A stretch of DNA of 64,000 nucleotides from CAVONV01 sp963697355 (GCA_963697355.1 CAVONV010000002.1:186001-250000), one strand, 5' to 3'; positions 34,324-44,849 are shown, numbered from the stretch's first letter. The notes: generated by a model not told the origin, from the sequence alone. Program-made: numbers and translations.

Positions 34324-35512
34324 ATGTCAACAAAGTCCAAGCGTAAATCGACCCTGGCCATCCACGCCGGAGGTCTGGAAAAGACCGTGTTTGGTGAGGT
34401 ATCCGTCCCTATCTTTCAGAGCTCCACATTCGCCTTTCCAACTGCCGAGGAAGGCGCGGCCCGATTCTCGGGTGATGAGCCCGGCTTCATCTACACTCGC
34501 ATGGGTAACCCGACGATCAAGGCGCTCGAGGACAACATAACAGCATTAGAAGGAGGCTATGCCGGTCTAGCGACCGCTACCGGGATGGCAGCCATCAGCA
34601 CGATTCTGCTGTCGTTTTTGGAAAAGGGTTCACATATCGTCGGCACGGATGCCGTCTACGGTCCTACACGGGTCATTCTAGAGGAAGAGTTTTCTCGGTT
34701 CGGCAGTGGAATCGACGTTCGTCGACACGTCCAACTTGGATCTCATCACGGAAGCTCTGAAGCCTGAAACGCGGGTCGTCTATATCGAGACACCCGCCAA
34801 CCCAACGATGTCCATAACGGACATTCGGGGTGCCGCAAAAATAGCCCACGCCCACGACGCATTGTTGGTGGTCGACAACACATTTGCGAGTCCTTACCTA
34901 CAACGTCCTCTCGAGCACGGTGCCGACGTCGTTCTCCATAGCACCACCAAGTTCATCAACGGCCATAGTGATGTCGTGGGTGGAGTGATCGTTGCGAAGA
35001 ACGAATCGCTTTTCAAGCGCATCAGAAAGGTCCTCAGATTGTTCGGCGGCACGATGGATCCCCATCAAGCGTGGCTCGTCCTGAGAGGTGTTCGCACATT
35101 GCCGATACGTGTGGAAAAGGGGCAAGAGAACGCCGCCAAGCTGGCCTCGTTCCTCGAGAAGCACTCCAAAGTATCGTGGGTGCGCTATCCCGGCCTTCCC
35201 GAGCATCCACAGCACGCCATTGCCCAGAAACAGATGGATGGTTTTGGCGCCATGATCTGCTTTGGAGTAAAGGGCGGTCTCGAAGCGGGAAGAACCGTGA
35301 TGAACAACGTCAACGTCTTTACTCTGGCCGTCTCCTTGGGCGGCATCGAGTCGCTTATTGAGCACCCCGCTTCGATGACTCACGCGACCGTACCCAAGCA
35401 AGAACGTGAGGACGCCGGCATCTTGGACGAGCTCGTGAGAATTGCGGTGGGATGCGAAGACTTCGAAGATCTTCGAGACGATCTAGACCAAGCGCTGAAT
35501 CGAATCTCCTGA
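34324..35512 (+). CDS. PLP-dependent trans-sulfuration family enzyme (methionine gamma-lyase / cystathionine gamma-synthase-like), frameshifted
   Basis: AAGGAG precedes ATG 34324. The first frame carries IFQSSTFAFPTAEEGAARFS and YTRMGNPTIKALEDNITALE; the second, from about 34705, carries VVYIETPANPTMSITDI, LLVVDNTFASPYLQRPLEHG and the PLP lysine in LHSTTKFINGHSDVVGG. One extra A in GGCAGTGG explains the break (EFSRFG/VESTFVDTS). About 395 aa repaired. The Tyr-Gly motif is VYGPTRVI: Pro stands where methionine gamma-lyases usually have Cys, so the exact reaction (methanethiol release, cystathionine synthesis or cleavage) is uncertain. Confidence 0.85.
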
Positions 35513-35593
35513 ACGCTCTCGAGGTGATACGAATCGTGGCGTTCATCTTGACGTGAAACTGCTGATCTCGTCCTTCGGGGGAACCTCATTTCG

Positions 35594-36394
35594 ATGTTGG
35601 AAACCACCATGCTCGTCGCAGGCGGTCTTGTAGCTGGAGCTCTCGGCGGCTTACTTGGCCTCGGTGGTGGCGTGGTGCTCATGCCACTCCTTAGGTTCAT
35701 CGTGGGACTCTCTCCTGCCCACGCCGCGGGAACCTGTATATTGGCCGTATTCTTCACCACCTTGGGCGGAAGCTACCGCCACTATCGACTGGGTCACGTG
35801 AAAGTCCGGTCTCTCGTCACCATCATTTTGGCGGGGGCGGTCGGTACGGTTGTATTCTCCTTGGTGTTCCAATACCTATCCACACGGGAGAGATGGCTGG
35901 ATCTGGGCCTAGGACTCTTCTTCCTCATCGTATCAGCCCGCATGATCCTGGAGAGCATTGCCGACAGAGATCGTGAGGCGAAATCGGCTACTAATCAGGA
36001 GTCGTTCCTGAACCAGGCCGGAACGAAGAAGTTGCAGAGGATAGCCATCGGGGCTGCCGGAGGGACTTTGCCGGGTCTACTCGGAGTTGGAACCGGGATC
36101 ATACTGGTTCCGAGCTTCAGCTACATTCTCGGCGCTCCCATCAAGGTGGCGATGGGTTCCTCGCTCACCTGTTTCTGCGCCAATGCCCTCATTAGCTCTT
36201 CCATGAAGATGACACAAGGCTTCGTTGACCTAGGGATCGCGCTTCCTATTTGCATCGGAACGTTTGTAGGCGCCAACCTTGGAGCGGGTCTCAACAAGCG
36301 TTTCTCGAGCAGGATGGTCCGTCTCCTTTTCGGAGTGGTCTTCTTCTGTGTGTCCATCAAGTTCATCTTGTCTTTCTTGGAGGTGCAGATGTGA
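35594..36394 (+). CDS. TauE/SafE-family anion exporter
   Basis: 266 aa, mostly membrane: about eight spans, with the repeated family motif GxxxGLLGLGGGVVLMPLL (first half, about residues 13-35) and LPGLLGVGTGIILVPSF (second half). Members export sulfite, sulfoacetate or related organosulfur anions. The position after a PLP sulfur lyase supports a sulfur role. The stop overlaps the GTG start of the next gene. Confidence 0.92.
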   Translation: MLETTMLVAGGLVAGALGGLLGLGGGVVLMPLLRFIVGLSPAHAAGTCILAVFFTTLGGSYRHYRLGHVKVRSLVTIILAGAVGTVVFSLVFQYLSTRERWLDLGLGLFFLIVSARMILESIADRDREAKSATNQESFLNQAGTKKLQRIAIGAAGGTLPGLLGVGTGIILVPSFSYILGAPIKVAMGSSLTCFCANALISSSMKMTQGFVDLGIALPICIGTFVGANLGAGLNKRFSSRMVRLLFGVVFFCVSIKFILSFLEVQM

Positions 36395-37182
36395 CGAGCG
36401 ATCGCTCCGAATCCATTCTCGAGCAAACGCGGTCTTCTTTTCGACAGATCGCAGATGAGGCGCAGATGCTGGGTGCTGACGTGTCCGTTCTGGGCAAGCC
36501 CTTGACACCGGAAGAGGCTATAGGCACACCCGGGCGCCGCGATTTTCCCATCATCCTCGGCAAGGAACGGGTTCTAGAGGCTACGGTGCTTGGGAGTCGT
36601 GGGCAGGCGTTCACGGATTCAGCACGAGAATATCTGGGACAACTTCAAGATGTCGTGAATCTCGATTTGAGAACGAATGAGAAGCGAGCCATATACGTCG
36701 CAACGCTCAACGCGGTTCTCGCCCACGTCGGTAGGGTTGAGTGCACGGTCCACTGTAGAGACGACGACCCCGAGGATTGCGGACGCGAGATCGCCGAAAC
36801 GCTCTTTGCTGAGAGCAGTGAAGGGCGCGTCGGGCTCATAGGGTTGAATCCCGCCATCGGAGAGAACCTGGTCACCGCCTTTGGATCGGATCGCGTCTTC
36901 TTTTCGGATCTCGATCCGGATAACGTCGGCCGGAGACGTTTCGGTGTCGAAGTCTGGGACGGTCGCCACCGGACCGACGAGCTCATCGATAACTCAGAGG
37001 TCGTGGTGTTCACGGGAACAACGCTGGTGAACGGTACTTTCGACGCGATCTTCAGTCGCATCCGTGACCATGGCAAGCGTTATCTCATCTACGGAATGAC
37101 GGCTGCCGGCGTCGGTCACTTCTTGGATTTCCGAAGGGTCTGTCCTCGTGCCCGGGCGGGAAAACCGCGACGGGTGCCTTAG
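36391..37182 (+). CDS. DUF364 family protein (putative heavy-metal chelation / Rossmann-like)
   Basis: 263 aa from GTG 36391, which overlaps the permease stop (GTGA) and has GGAGG upstream. The C-terminal half shows the family pattern GLIGLNPAIGENLVTAFGSD, FGVEVWDGRHRTDELIDNSE, VVVFTGTTLVNGTFDAIFSR and YGMTAAGVGHFLDFRRVCPR. The N-terminal half (ATLNAVLAHVG) is the enolase-N-like region. Biochemical role unknown; the translational coupling to TauE/SafE suggests work on the same sulfur or metal ligand. Confidence 0.8.
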   Translation: MTSDRSESILEQTRSSFRQIADEAQMLGADVSVLGKPLTPEEAIGTPGRRDFPIILGKERVLEATVLGSRGQAFTDSAREYLGQLQDVVNLDLRTNEKRAIYVATLNAVLAHVGRVECTVHCRDDDPEDCGREIAETLFAESSEGRVGLIGLNPAIGENLVTAFGSDRVFFSDLDPDNVGRRRFGVEVWDGRHRTDELIDNSEVVVFTGTTLVNGTFDAIFSRIRDHGKRYLIYGMTAAGVGHFLDFRRVCPRARAGKPRRVP

Positions 37183-37194
37183 CCACCCGTCGCG
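37166..37194 (+). terminator. perfect hairpin over the DUF364 stop codon
   Basis: Arms cgcgacgggtg (37166-37176) and cacccgtcgcg (37184-37194), 11 bp, with loop ccttagc. The TAG stop (37180-37182) lies in the loop. No T-tract follows on the plus strand, so termination is likely but not certain. Confidence 0.5.
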
Positions 37195-37363
37195 TCTCCG
37201 ATCGAAGAGCACGAGTTGGTCAAACTCACCCAGAGCGGTTTCTTCTGAATCTAAGAAGGCATTTCGGCATTTGCCCGTCCCTTGCGATGGTGCTACCTTC
37301 TCTCGACATCAACTAGGCAGATGAATCTGGGTTATCCATGAATAAAGAAGACAGGAGCTAAAG

Positions 37364-40300
37364 ATGAAAAGTCGGGCCATCCTGGGGTTGCTAGTCCTTT
37401 TTGTCGGCTGCACGTTTGCGGCCGCTGAGACCGTAGACGAATCGTATCTGGAGCTGTTGAAGTGGCGCTCTATCGGTCCATCCCGTGGCGGTCGTGTTGT
37501 GGCCGTAGCCGGTGATCCGGTCCACAAGATGGTCTTCTACCAAGGGACAACGGGCGGCGGCGTCTGGAAGACCGAGGACGGAGGCCTCAACTGGACGAAT
37601 ATCTCCGACGGCTACTTCAAGACCGGCACGGTAGGAGCCATCGCCGTGGCCTCATCCAACCCGGATATTGTCTACGTGGGGATGGGTGAAGCCTGCATCC
37701 GAGGCAACGCCACCTACGGTGACGGTGTTTACAAGTCCATGGATGCCGGAAAGACCTGGACCCACGTTGGTCTCGAGGCGACGCGTCATATCGCACGGGT
37801 TCGCATTCACCCGAGTAATCCCGACGTCGTGTACGTGGCGGCGCTCGGCGATGCCTTCGGCCAAGGACCCGATCGCGGTGTCTATCGAACGAAAGACGGT
37901 GGACAAACCTGGGAGAAGATTCTTTATCGCGATGAGGACACCGGTGCGATCGACCTCGTGCTCGATCCAGGAAATCCCGACGTCCTCTACGCCTCGCTTC
38001 TAGAGCTCAGACGGTACCCTTGGGGATTTCGGAGCGCAGGAGAGGGAACCGGTCTATTCAAAACGACCGACGGTGGTGATAACTGGACAGAGCTCACCGA
38101 CAACCCGGAACTTCCGTCGGGCCTCAAGGGACGCATCGGTATCACTCTTTCTCCCGCTCGGCCCAGTCGCTTGTGGGCCATCGTCGATGCGGAGATCGGG
38201 AAGAAGGTGTCTTCCGCTCCGAAGACGCGGGCGCTACGTGGAAGCGGGTGAACGACGATGCGAATCTCACGCAACGTCCTTGGTACTACCATCACATCTT
38301 CGCCGACACCAAAGATCCCGACACCGTTTACGTTTTGAACACCGGGCTTTGGAAGTCCACCGACGGCGGAGAGACCTATGAGTCGGTCCCGACACCCCAC
38401 GGCGACGAGCATGACTTGTGGATCGATCCCGAAGACCCGATGCGAATGGTCGAAGGCAACGACGGCGGCGCAACGGTGAGCTTCAACGGTGGCAAATCGT
38501 GGAGCACCGTGTTGAACCAGCCCACGGCTCAGATGTACCACGTCGCCGTGGACAACCAGGTGCCCTATCGCGTCTACGGCTCGCAGCAGGATAATTCCAG
38601 CATCTCCTTGCCCAGCCGTTCCGATTACGGGCGCATCACCATCGAGGAGTGGTACTCGGTGGGCGGGGGTGAAGACGGCTATATCGCCGCACATCCGACC
38701 GACTCCAACATTATTTATGCGGCCGACCACCATTGGATCTACCGGTACGACCACCGGACCAAACAGATCCGCGACATCTCTCCGAATCCTGAGACCCACT
38801 ACGGCTGGGGCTCGGCCGACATCAACTACCGGTTCTGGTGGACCTACCCGGTGGTGGTGTCTCCGCACGATCCGGGCATCTTGTATGTCACGTCGCAGTT
38901 TGTTCATCGAACGACAAACGAGGGGGAGAGCTGGGAAATCGTCAGTCCCGACTTGAGCCGAGGTGATCCGGAAACGCTCGAAAAGACCCCGTCCTATCTC
39001 GAACCGATCACGGGATCTCACTGGGGGCCGATTACGCGGGAGGCCTATGGTCCCGAGTGGTACGGAACGATCTTCGCTTTTGCGGAATCTCCTGTGCAGG
39101 CCGGTGTTTTGTGGGCAGGCTCCGATGACGGCTACATCCACGTCTCGAAAGACGGCGGCAAGATTTGGGAGAACGTCAGCATCAAAGATATTCCGGAGTT
39201 CGCTCTCACGAGCATCATCGACCCCTCGCCCCACGACCCAGCCGCCGCCTACGTGGCGGCGACGCGGTACAAGCTTTCCGATCACGCGCCCTACCTTTTC
39301 AAGACCTCGGACTATGGAAAGACCTGGACGAAGATCACGAACGGGATTCGCGAGAACGATCCCACGCGTGTCATCCGTGAGGATCCGGGACGACGCGGGC
39401 TTCTCTACGCGGGCACCGAAACAGGCGTTTATGTGTCTTTTGATGATGGCGCCAACTGGCAATCCCTTAATCTCAACCTTCCCGTGGTTCCGGTCCACGA
39501 TTTTGTGGTGAAGGACGGGGATCTCGTCACGGCCACGCATGGACGGTCGTTTTGGATTCTGGACAACGTGGCGCTTCTGCACCAGGTCGACGACCAAGCC
39601 ACATCGGCATCGACGCACTTGTTCACGCCGAGAAAGACCATTCGCTTCCGGCAGCGTGCGTCTCTGACATCGGGGTTTTCCGCCGGCTCGTTCGGTTCCG
39701 GAGACAACCCGCCGAACGGTGTCGTTGTTCCGTACTACTTCAAAGAAAAACCGACGGGAGAAGTGACCTTGACCTTCAGTGACAGCGCGGGCAAGGTCAT
39801 TCAGAGCTTTTCGAACGAGAAAGAGGCGTCCGCCGCACCGCCAAGTTTCTACAGCCGGGGCGGTGGTGATCGCAAGGTCGCTGCGGAAGCGGGGGCAAAC
39901 AGCTTCGTCTGGAATATGAGATACCCGCCCGCGGACGTCATTCCGGATGCCGTGTTTCAAGGATCGGCCAATGGGCCGCTCGCGCCTCCCGGGACCTATC
40001 GCGTCGAGCTTTCGGTGGGTGGACAAACGACGAGCCGGACGTTCGAGATCGTTCGTGACCCGAGAATCGGGTATGCCGATGAGGACCTGAAGAAGCAGTT
40101 TGACTTCTTGATTGGTGTGCGTGACAAACTGACGGAGACCATGAACGTCGTCCGGAAGATCCGCGAGCTACGTGGCAAAGCCGAAGAAGCAGTTCAAAAA
40201 GCCGGTGGCGGCGAGAAGCTCAAAGAAGCACTCCAAGCACTCAATAACAAGCTCTATCCTCTCGAGGAGCGGTTGGTGCAATACCGAGCCCGCGCCGGCC

Positions 40301-40503
40301 AAGATCTCATCAACTACCCGACGGCTATCGACAGTAAGCTGGCTCGGCTAATGTCTTTTGCGTCGATGGCGGATGCGCCGCCGACTCAGGGGGCGCGAGA
40401 TCTTTTTAAGCGTTTGTCCGACGGAGTTGACGAACGTGCCGCCGCCCTCGAGGAAGTCGAGCGCAACGAATACGCCGAGCTCATGAAGCTTGCAGGCAAC
40501 TAG
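37364..40503 (+). CDS. large exported VPS10/sortilin-like BNR-propeller protein (one frameshift)
   Basis: Good AGGAG site and ATG 37364; signal peptide with a possible lipobox (LLVLFVGC) or an AAA cleavage site. Blades: KTEDGGLNWTNIS, KSMDAGKTWTHVG, RTKDGGQTWEKIL, KTSDYGKTWTKIT. The first frame ends at 38251 and the second takes over near 38205 (WAIVDAE / EGVFRSEDAGATWKRV), so one indel splits a protein of about 1046 aa. The C-terminus has a beta domain (GTYRVELSVGGQTTSRTFEI) and a helical tail, as in the paralogue at 26423-29656. Propeller-mediated binding or hydrolysis at the cell surface is possible; the substrate is unknown. Confidence 0.87.
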
Positions 40504-40734
40504 TAGTCATCACGGCGGGGCGATTGTGGTCCCATTATTGAGATTGGCACTTTGTTTGGACGATCCACTGTGGCTATGGTGACAAACAAGGAAGTGGCCC
40601 GAGAACTGATCACTATCGCGACTATTCGTGGAATCCCATTGGTACCGATCCCGAAACGCACCACGGCATCACCAAAGGGGTGCTGGCGGAAGCGGCCGTG
40701 CGATCCAACACGACGCAAATAAGAATGGAGAAAA
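40504..40734 (+). other. intergenic; unassigned open segment
   Basis: From about 40545 a plus-strand frame is open without a start codon and contains DYSWNPIGTDPETHHGITKG. It may be the end of a lost gene, but I do not recognise the family. The GGAG before GTG 40735 belongs to the amidohydrolase. Confidence 0.3.
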
Positions 40735-42501
40735 GTGAATCGATTTCTACGATACCACGTCTACTTGCTCCTGGTCGGAATCCTGGCATGTGCGCCGGCA
40801 GTCGATGAACATATCGCGCCGGATACGGTGCTCATCAACGGGACGGTCCTGACTGTCGATGCTGAGGACTCGATTGCCGAGGCGCTTGCGATCAATGACG
40901 GAAAAGTCATCGCTTTGGGTACCAACGACGCCATCGAAAAGCTCATCGGACCAGCGACCCGAATCGTGGACCTGCGCGGGGCGACGGCTACACCGGGGCT
41001 CATCGACTCCCACTGCCACTTTTCAGGAACAGGAATGCTCTACAGTCTCGACCTCAGCTACCCCAGTGTGACATCGATCGCCGAGGTGGTGGAGAAGGTG
41101 CAAGCTCAGGTTGAGGCCCTCGGGCCTGAAGAATGGGTTCGCGGGGACGGATGGGATGAAGGGAAGCTTTCGGAGCTCCGTTATGTCTTCGCCTCCGATC
41201 TGGATCCCGTTTCACCGAAGAATCCCGTTTGGCTCGGACATACCATGGGCCACTACGGGGTGGCCAACAGCGTCGCCCTGACGCTCGCGAATATTACTAA
41301 AGGAACCCCTGATCCGCCAGGTGGTACCATTGACCGAAAGCCGGATGGGACACCGACGGGCGTGCTAAAGGAATCCGCGCAAGGACTGGTGAGGCGCTTG
41401 ATTCCGACTCTCAGCTCCGAACAGGAACAAAAAGGTATTCTGAAAATCATCGAGGAGTTCAACAAGGAAGGCATGACGGCGGTCAAAGATCCGGGCGTCG
41501 GCAAAGACAAATGGGGGCTTTACCAGAACATACTGGCGGATAATAGGCTCAACGTCCGTGTCTTCGTCCTATGGGACGTCGGCAAGACCATCGAGAGTGC
41601 CGAGGATCTGATCGACCGCGTGGGTTCGTTCACCCGGCCGTACGTCTCCACCGGAGACGATCAACTCGTCTCCGGTGGCATCAAGATGTACCTCGACGGG
41701 AGTGGCGGTGCTCGAACGGCATGGCTGTACGAGGATTGGAACAAGGATTACGAGAACGAAGACGAGGGTAACCGCGGATATCCCGTCCTCGATCCCGATA
41801 TCTACCGCGAGCAGGTGCTGCTGTTTCATAACGCGGGGCTTCACGTCAGCACCCACGCTATCGGCGACAGAGCCATCGACTGGACCTTGGATTCTTACGC
41901 TCTCGCCTTGCAGGAAAAGCCGACATCAGGCCTTCGCCACGGCATCATTCACTGTAATATTCCGACAGACGAGGCCATCGTGAAGATGGCCAATATGCAA
42001 AAAGAGCACGACGCCGGCTACCCGGAGTCCCAATCCACGTTCACTTGGTGGATAGGAGATACATATGCAGGCAATTTTGGACCGAAGCGGTCTCAGAGAC
42101 TCATGCCTTTCAAGACGTACCTGGACCAAGGAGTTCTATGGGCGGGAGGCTCGGACTTTTCCGTGACGCCACACCCCGCGAGATACGGTCTCTGGGCGTC
42201 GATCTCTCGGAGACCTCTGCAGGGGTCTTACGGCTCGGACCCCTTCGGCACCGAGGAATCCATAGACATTCATAGCGCGCTTCGTTCCTACACGGTATGG
42301 GCGGCCCGGCAGCTCTTTTTGGAGGACAAGATTGGCACGCTCGAAGTCGGTAAGTACGCCGATATCGCTGTTTGGGACAAGAATCTATACGCTGCAACCA
42401 CAGAAGAAATCAAAGACCTTAAATGCCAGATGACTCTTTTAGGTGGTGAGATCGTCTACCAAGCTCTGGACTCAACGGTGTATCTGTCCAACTCGAGATG
42501 A
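40735..42501 (+). CDS. amidohydrolase family 3 lipoprotein (YtcJ-like)
   Basis: 588 aa from GTG 40735, with GGAG just upstream. Lipoprotein signal (LLLVGILAC, lipobox ILAC). Metal-dependent hydrolase of the urease superfamily: N-terminal DTVLINGTVLTVD, then TPGLIDSHCHFSG (metal HxH), VSTHAIGDRAID and a late GGSDFSVTPHP (metal Asp). Related YtcJ-like enzymes cleave N-acyl amino acids, amides or cyclic imides; the substrate here is unknown. Anchoring outside the cytoplasm fits the other exported hydrolases nearby. Confidence 0.9.
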   Translation: MNRFLRYHVYLLLVGILACAPAVDEHIAPDTVLINGTVLTVDAEDSIAEALAINDGKVIALGTNDAIEKLIGPATRIVDLRGATATPGLIDSHCHFSGTGMLYSLDLSYPSVTSIAEVVEKVQAQVEALGPEEWVRGDGWDEGKLSELRYVFASDLDPVSPKNPVWLGHTMGHYGVANSVALTLANITKGTPDPPGGTIDRKPDGTPTGVLKESAQGLVRRLIPTLSSEQEQKGILKIIEEFNKEGMTAVKDPGVGKDKWGLYQNILADNRLNVRVFVLWDVGKTIESAEDLIDRVGSFTRPYVSTGDDQLVSGGIKMYLDGSGGARTAWLYEDWNKDYENEDEGNRGYPVLDPDIYREQVLLFHNAGLHVSTHAIGDRAIDWTLDSYALALQEKPTSGLRHGIIHCNIPTDEAIVKMANMQKEHDAGYPESQSTFTWWIGDTYAGNFGPKRSQRLMPFKTYLDQGVLWAGGSDFSVTPHPARYGLWASISRRPLQGSYGSDPFGTEESIDIHSALRSYTVWAARQLFLEDKIGTLEVGKYADIAVWDKNLYAATTEEIKDLKCQMTLLGGEIVYQALDSTVYLSNSR

Positions 42502-42599
42502 GTTCTGCAAAATTGATGATAGATGCCCCCTAAGGATTCTCTCGAGAGGTTGGTTCATCTTACAGATAAGACGCAGTAACAGTCAGAAGAGATTGAAGA

Positions 42600-43025
42600 A
42601 TGAGTACTGGTGCTCTGAGATTCTTGCTGCGCTCGTGTCTGCTTCTCGGGTTCGTTCGTCCTGCCATCTATGGCAACGCCTTTGAAGCAGGGCTGACCGG
42701 AAACCAGATCCTGAAAAAAGCCCTCGATGACGCAAAGGCCCAGGGAATCCCCAATCCCAAGGTTTACTCCCACTCGTTGGGGTACTATCTCCATGAGCCC
42801 GGCCCGCTCATCGGATTGCCTTGGGAACAGGTCGATACAGGCCGACGAGGCGAAGTTCCGCTGGTTTATAACTCCACATTCGTAGCGGAGCTCAGCGTGA
42901 CCGCACCGGTACCTGAGTGGAACTTCCGCGAGCTACGGTTTCCTCTGGAGCAGGGGGTTGCCTTTACACCGGCCGGTGTCTATTTTCTCGATGGACGCCA
43001 GACCGAGTTTCATCTCGTCCAGTAG
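42600..43025 (+). pseudogene. M24 (Xaa-Pro peptidase-like) C-terminal fragment
   Basis: From about residue 25 the frame matches the end of an M24 metallopeptidase: AFEAGLTGNQILKKALDDAK, VYSHSLGYYLHEPGPLIGLP, a late Glu in FVAELSVTAPVPEWN and the terminal DGRQTEFHLVQ. The creatinase-like N-terminal domain and the first metal ligands are missing. The opening residues look like random or junction sequence, so a deletion or insertion is likely. Confidence 0.75.
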
Positions 43026-43061
43026 ACAGAATGGCAGCTCTGGCTGTGCCGGGCGCGATCT

Positions 43062-43109
43062 GACTTCGAAGATCTGCGCGACGATCTAGACCAGGTGTTG
43101 TCTCGCTAC
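43062..43109 (+). pseudogene. 3'-end scar of a second PLP sulfur lyase
   Basis: The 16 codons read DFEDLRDDLDQVLSRY, almost the last residues of the lyase at 34324-35512 (DFEDLRDDLDQALNRI). At DNA level both share tcgaagatct and gacgatctagacca. No more of the gene is present. Confidence 0.5.
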
Positions 43110-44231
43110 GGTTTTTCAGTCATCCAGACGAGGTGCAGAAAAGCGTCCCGTATTTGCTCGGGCTCGAAGTTGCAGTGGCCGTAGCCCCCCACTGGAACAA
43201 CAGTAAGTAGATTTCTCTTGCCTTTGCCAGCCACACGAGTCGCATAGATGTTCTCGTGCTCGAAGGGAACGGCCGGGTCCAGCAAGTTGTGAGCTGTCAC
43301 CAAGGGTATCTCGAGATCGCCCGTCGGCTCGTAGAACCACCGCAAGTACTCCTGCGCATCCATGTCGGCCTCTACCCGTTCGACCAGCAGGTTCAACAAC
43401 CAGTTTCTTCGGTTGCCGTACCAAACCGTCTGATTGTCGTAGACGATTCCACCCGCAGTCTCTATGAGGTCGTTGGTACCGGAGAGGTTGTAGAACAGTA
43501 GCGTCAAGGCTGTCTCAATACCCGTCGCAACCGGCTCCGCGGGATCGCGTGCCGCTCCCGTGATGCTGAAGAGCTTGTTGGTGGCGCGTGGACGAAGCAG
43601 CATCGTCAGAGCGATTCTTGGTGCGTAATAGCCTTCCCAGAGGTCGTAGGCCATCTCGGGAACGTCAACGGCACCGAAATCGAAAATGAACGGAAAGTAG
43701 TAGTCGAACACGACGCGGAAGTCGCCGACATATTGGATCTGGAAAGGAGACCCGGCAACCGGTCCGCACATCGAAAGACCGCCTGCGTAGATATCTGGGT
43801 ATTTTTCCACCAGCATCGTTGTGACGAGCCCGCCTTCGGAGGCGCCGACCGCAAAGATCTGATCGGTTCCCGGAATGGAATAAAGCAGTTCGGGTCAAAC
43901 GATTGATATCTTTGGCGGCTTGCTCGATGACGAAGCCATTCTTGCTGTAGCTCGTCGTGGCGAATGCATAATCCGCTTCCAGGATGAACGAGGGCAGAAA
44001 CACATCGTTTATGGTCAACTCTTCGATAGGTAATGCAATCGGCTCTTGCGGAGCTACGTAGCCGTGTGCGTAGACGACCCAGTCGTGATTCCAATTAGGT
44101 GGAATACAGACAAGGATCTTTTGATCCTCCAGGTAACGCCTTTCGCATGGGAGCGTTTCGCTCTGGGCAAACACCGGTGCTGCGAGAAGGACAGCAACCG
44201 GCAAAAGGAAAAGGTGGCGGAGTTGACGCAT
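43106..44231 (-). CDS. exported alpha/beta hydrolase (one frameshift)
   Basis: ATG 44231 follows GGGAGG; signal peptide HLFLLPVAVLLAAPVFAQ. The first frame (ILVCIPPNWNHDWVVYAHGY, the oxyanion-type HG) runs to about 43898. The next frame continues LLYSIPGTDQIFAVGASEGG (nucleophile elbow GASEG) and then intact to 43106, with GYGHCNF as the probable catalytic His. Repaired length about 375 aa. Perhaps a tannase/feruloyl-esterase or peptidase-like enzyme; the exact family is not certain. Confidence 0.75.
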
Positions 44232-44849
44232 GAGACACCTCCCAAGATTGTCATGCCTATGAGGGGCCGCGGTTGGTCTACCGGAGACGCCTGGGCACGA
44301 CAGAGTGTTCATGGTGCGGAGCTCGTGATGTGATTCGGAATGATTGTGGGAACGGGAACAGCTACGTGTTAACGGGAACGGTCGTTTCCGCTACTGGAAC
44401 GCCCCAAAAGATAGCACATTTCCTTCCGCAATGCATGGGGGCCATTGAAACCGGTGTCTGACGGGGGTGACTAACGAGGACCGCCGAATGCACTCTGGAG
44501 GATTGCCGTATTCGCATCAGGGTTGATCTTGAAAAGAACCGATGAAATTTGGGTAAATGGTGGGAAAAAGGAGACAGTGTTCGATGAATCCGGGGGATTC
44601 ACCCGAACCATGAAGATGCCGAAGAGGAAGCGACAAACCGATTCTGCCATAGACCAAGGGGAGAGGTTTCTCCCGAGCCCGATTTGCCCGATCGACGACC
44701 ATAAACCGGCGTAAACGCTTCGGGCAGGGGCAGGGGACAATCGATCCATCCGGAGATTCATCCCAAACCACGAAGATAATGAATCTTCATATCAGGTCCC
44801 TTTCTCTAGTATGCAGTTTCGGCCTGATCTATTTTTGGATCAGGCTAAG
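44232..44849. other. 618-bp intergenic region with an imperfect repeat, no gene recognised
   Basis: Neither strand has a convincing gene. Two related segments, about 44590-44622 and 44750-44783, share the pattern gattcaycc-raaccaygaagat and lie about 160 bp apart, suggesting the ruins of a repetitive coding region on the minus strand (both contain Phe-Val/Met and a Pro-Asp-Ser/Gly pattern). Confidence 0.4.
44822..44845 (-). terminator. hairpin after the split-barrel gene
   Basis: gcctgatc (44822-44829) and gatcaggc (44838-44845) pair perfectly over 8 bp, 5 nt beyond the stop of the gene on the minus strand. The U-rich part is in the loop rather than after the stem, so this is a weak terminator call. 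Confidence 0.4.

Noticed and set aside
36250..36390. Upstream ATG for the DUF364 gene
   Set aside because: It would overlap 145 nt of the TauE/SafE gene; GTG 36391 has a GGAGG site and a 4-nt overlap.
32689..37000. Other frame breaks as selenocysteine sites
   Set aside because: The other broken genes need a change of reading frame; none shows an in-frame TGA at a Cys position of its family.
37987..40026. A 679-codon open frame on the minus strand
   Set aside because: It is antisense to the VPS10/BNR gene, has no recognisable domain, and reads as an Arg/Val/Gly-rich shadow of GC-rich codons.
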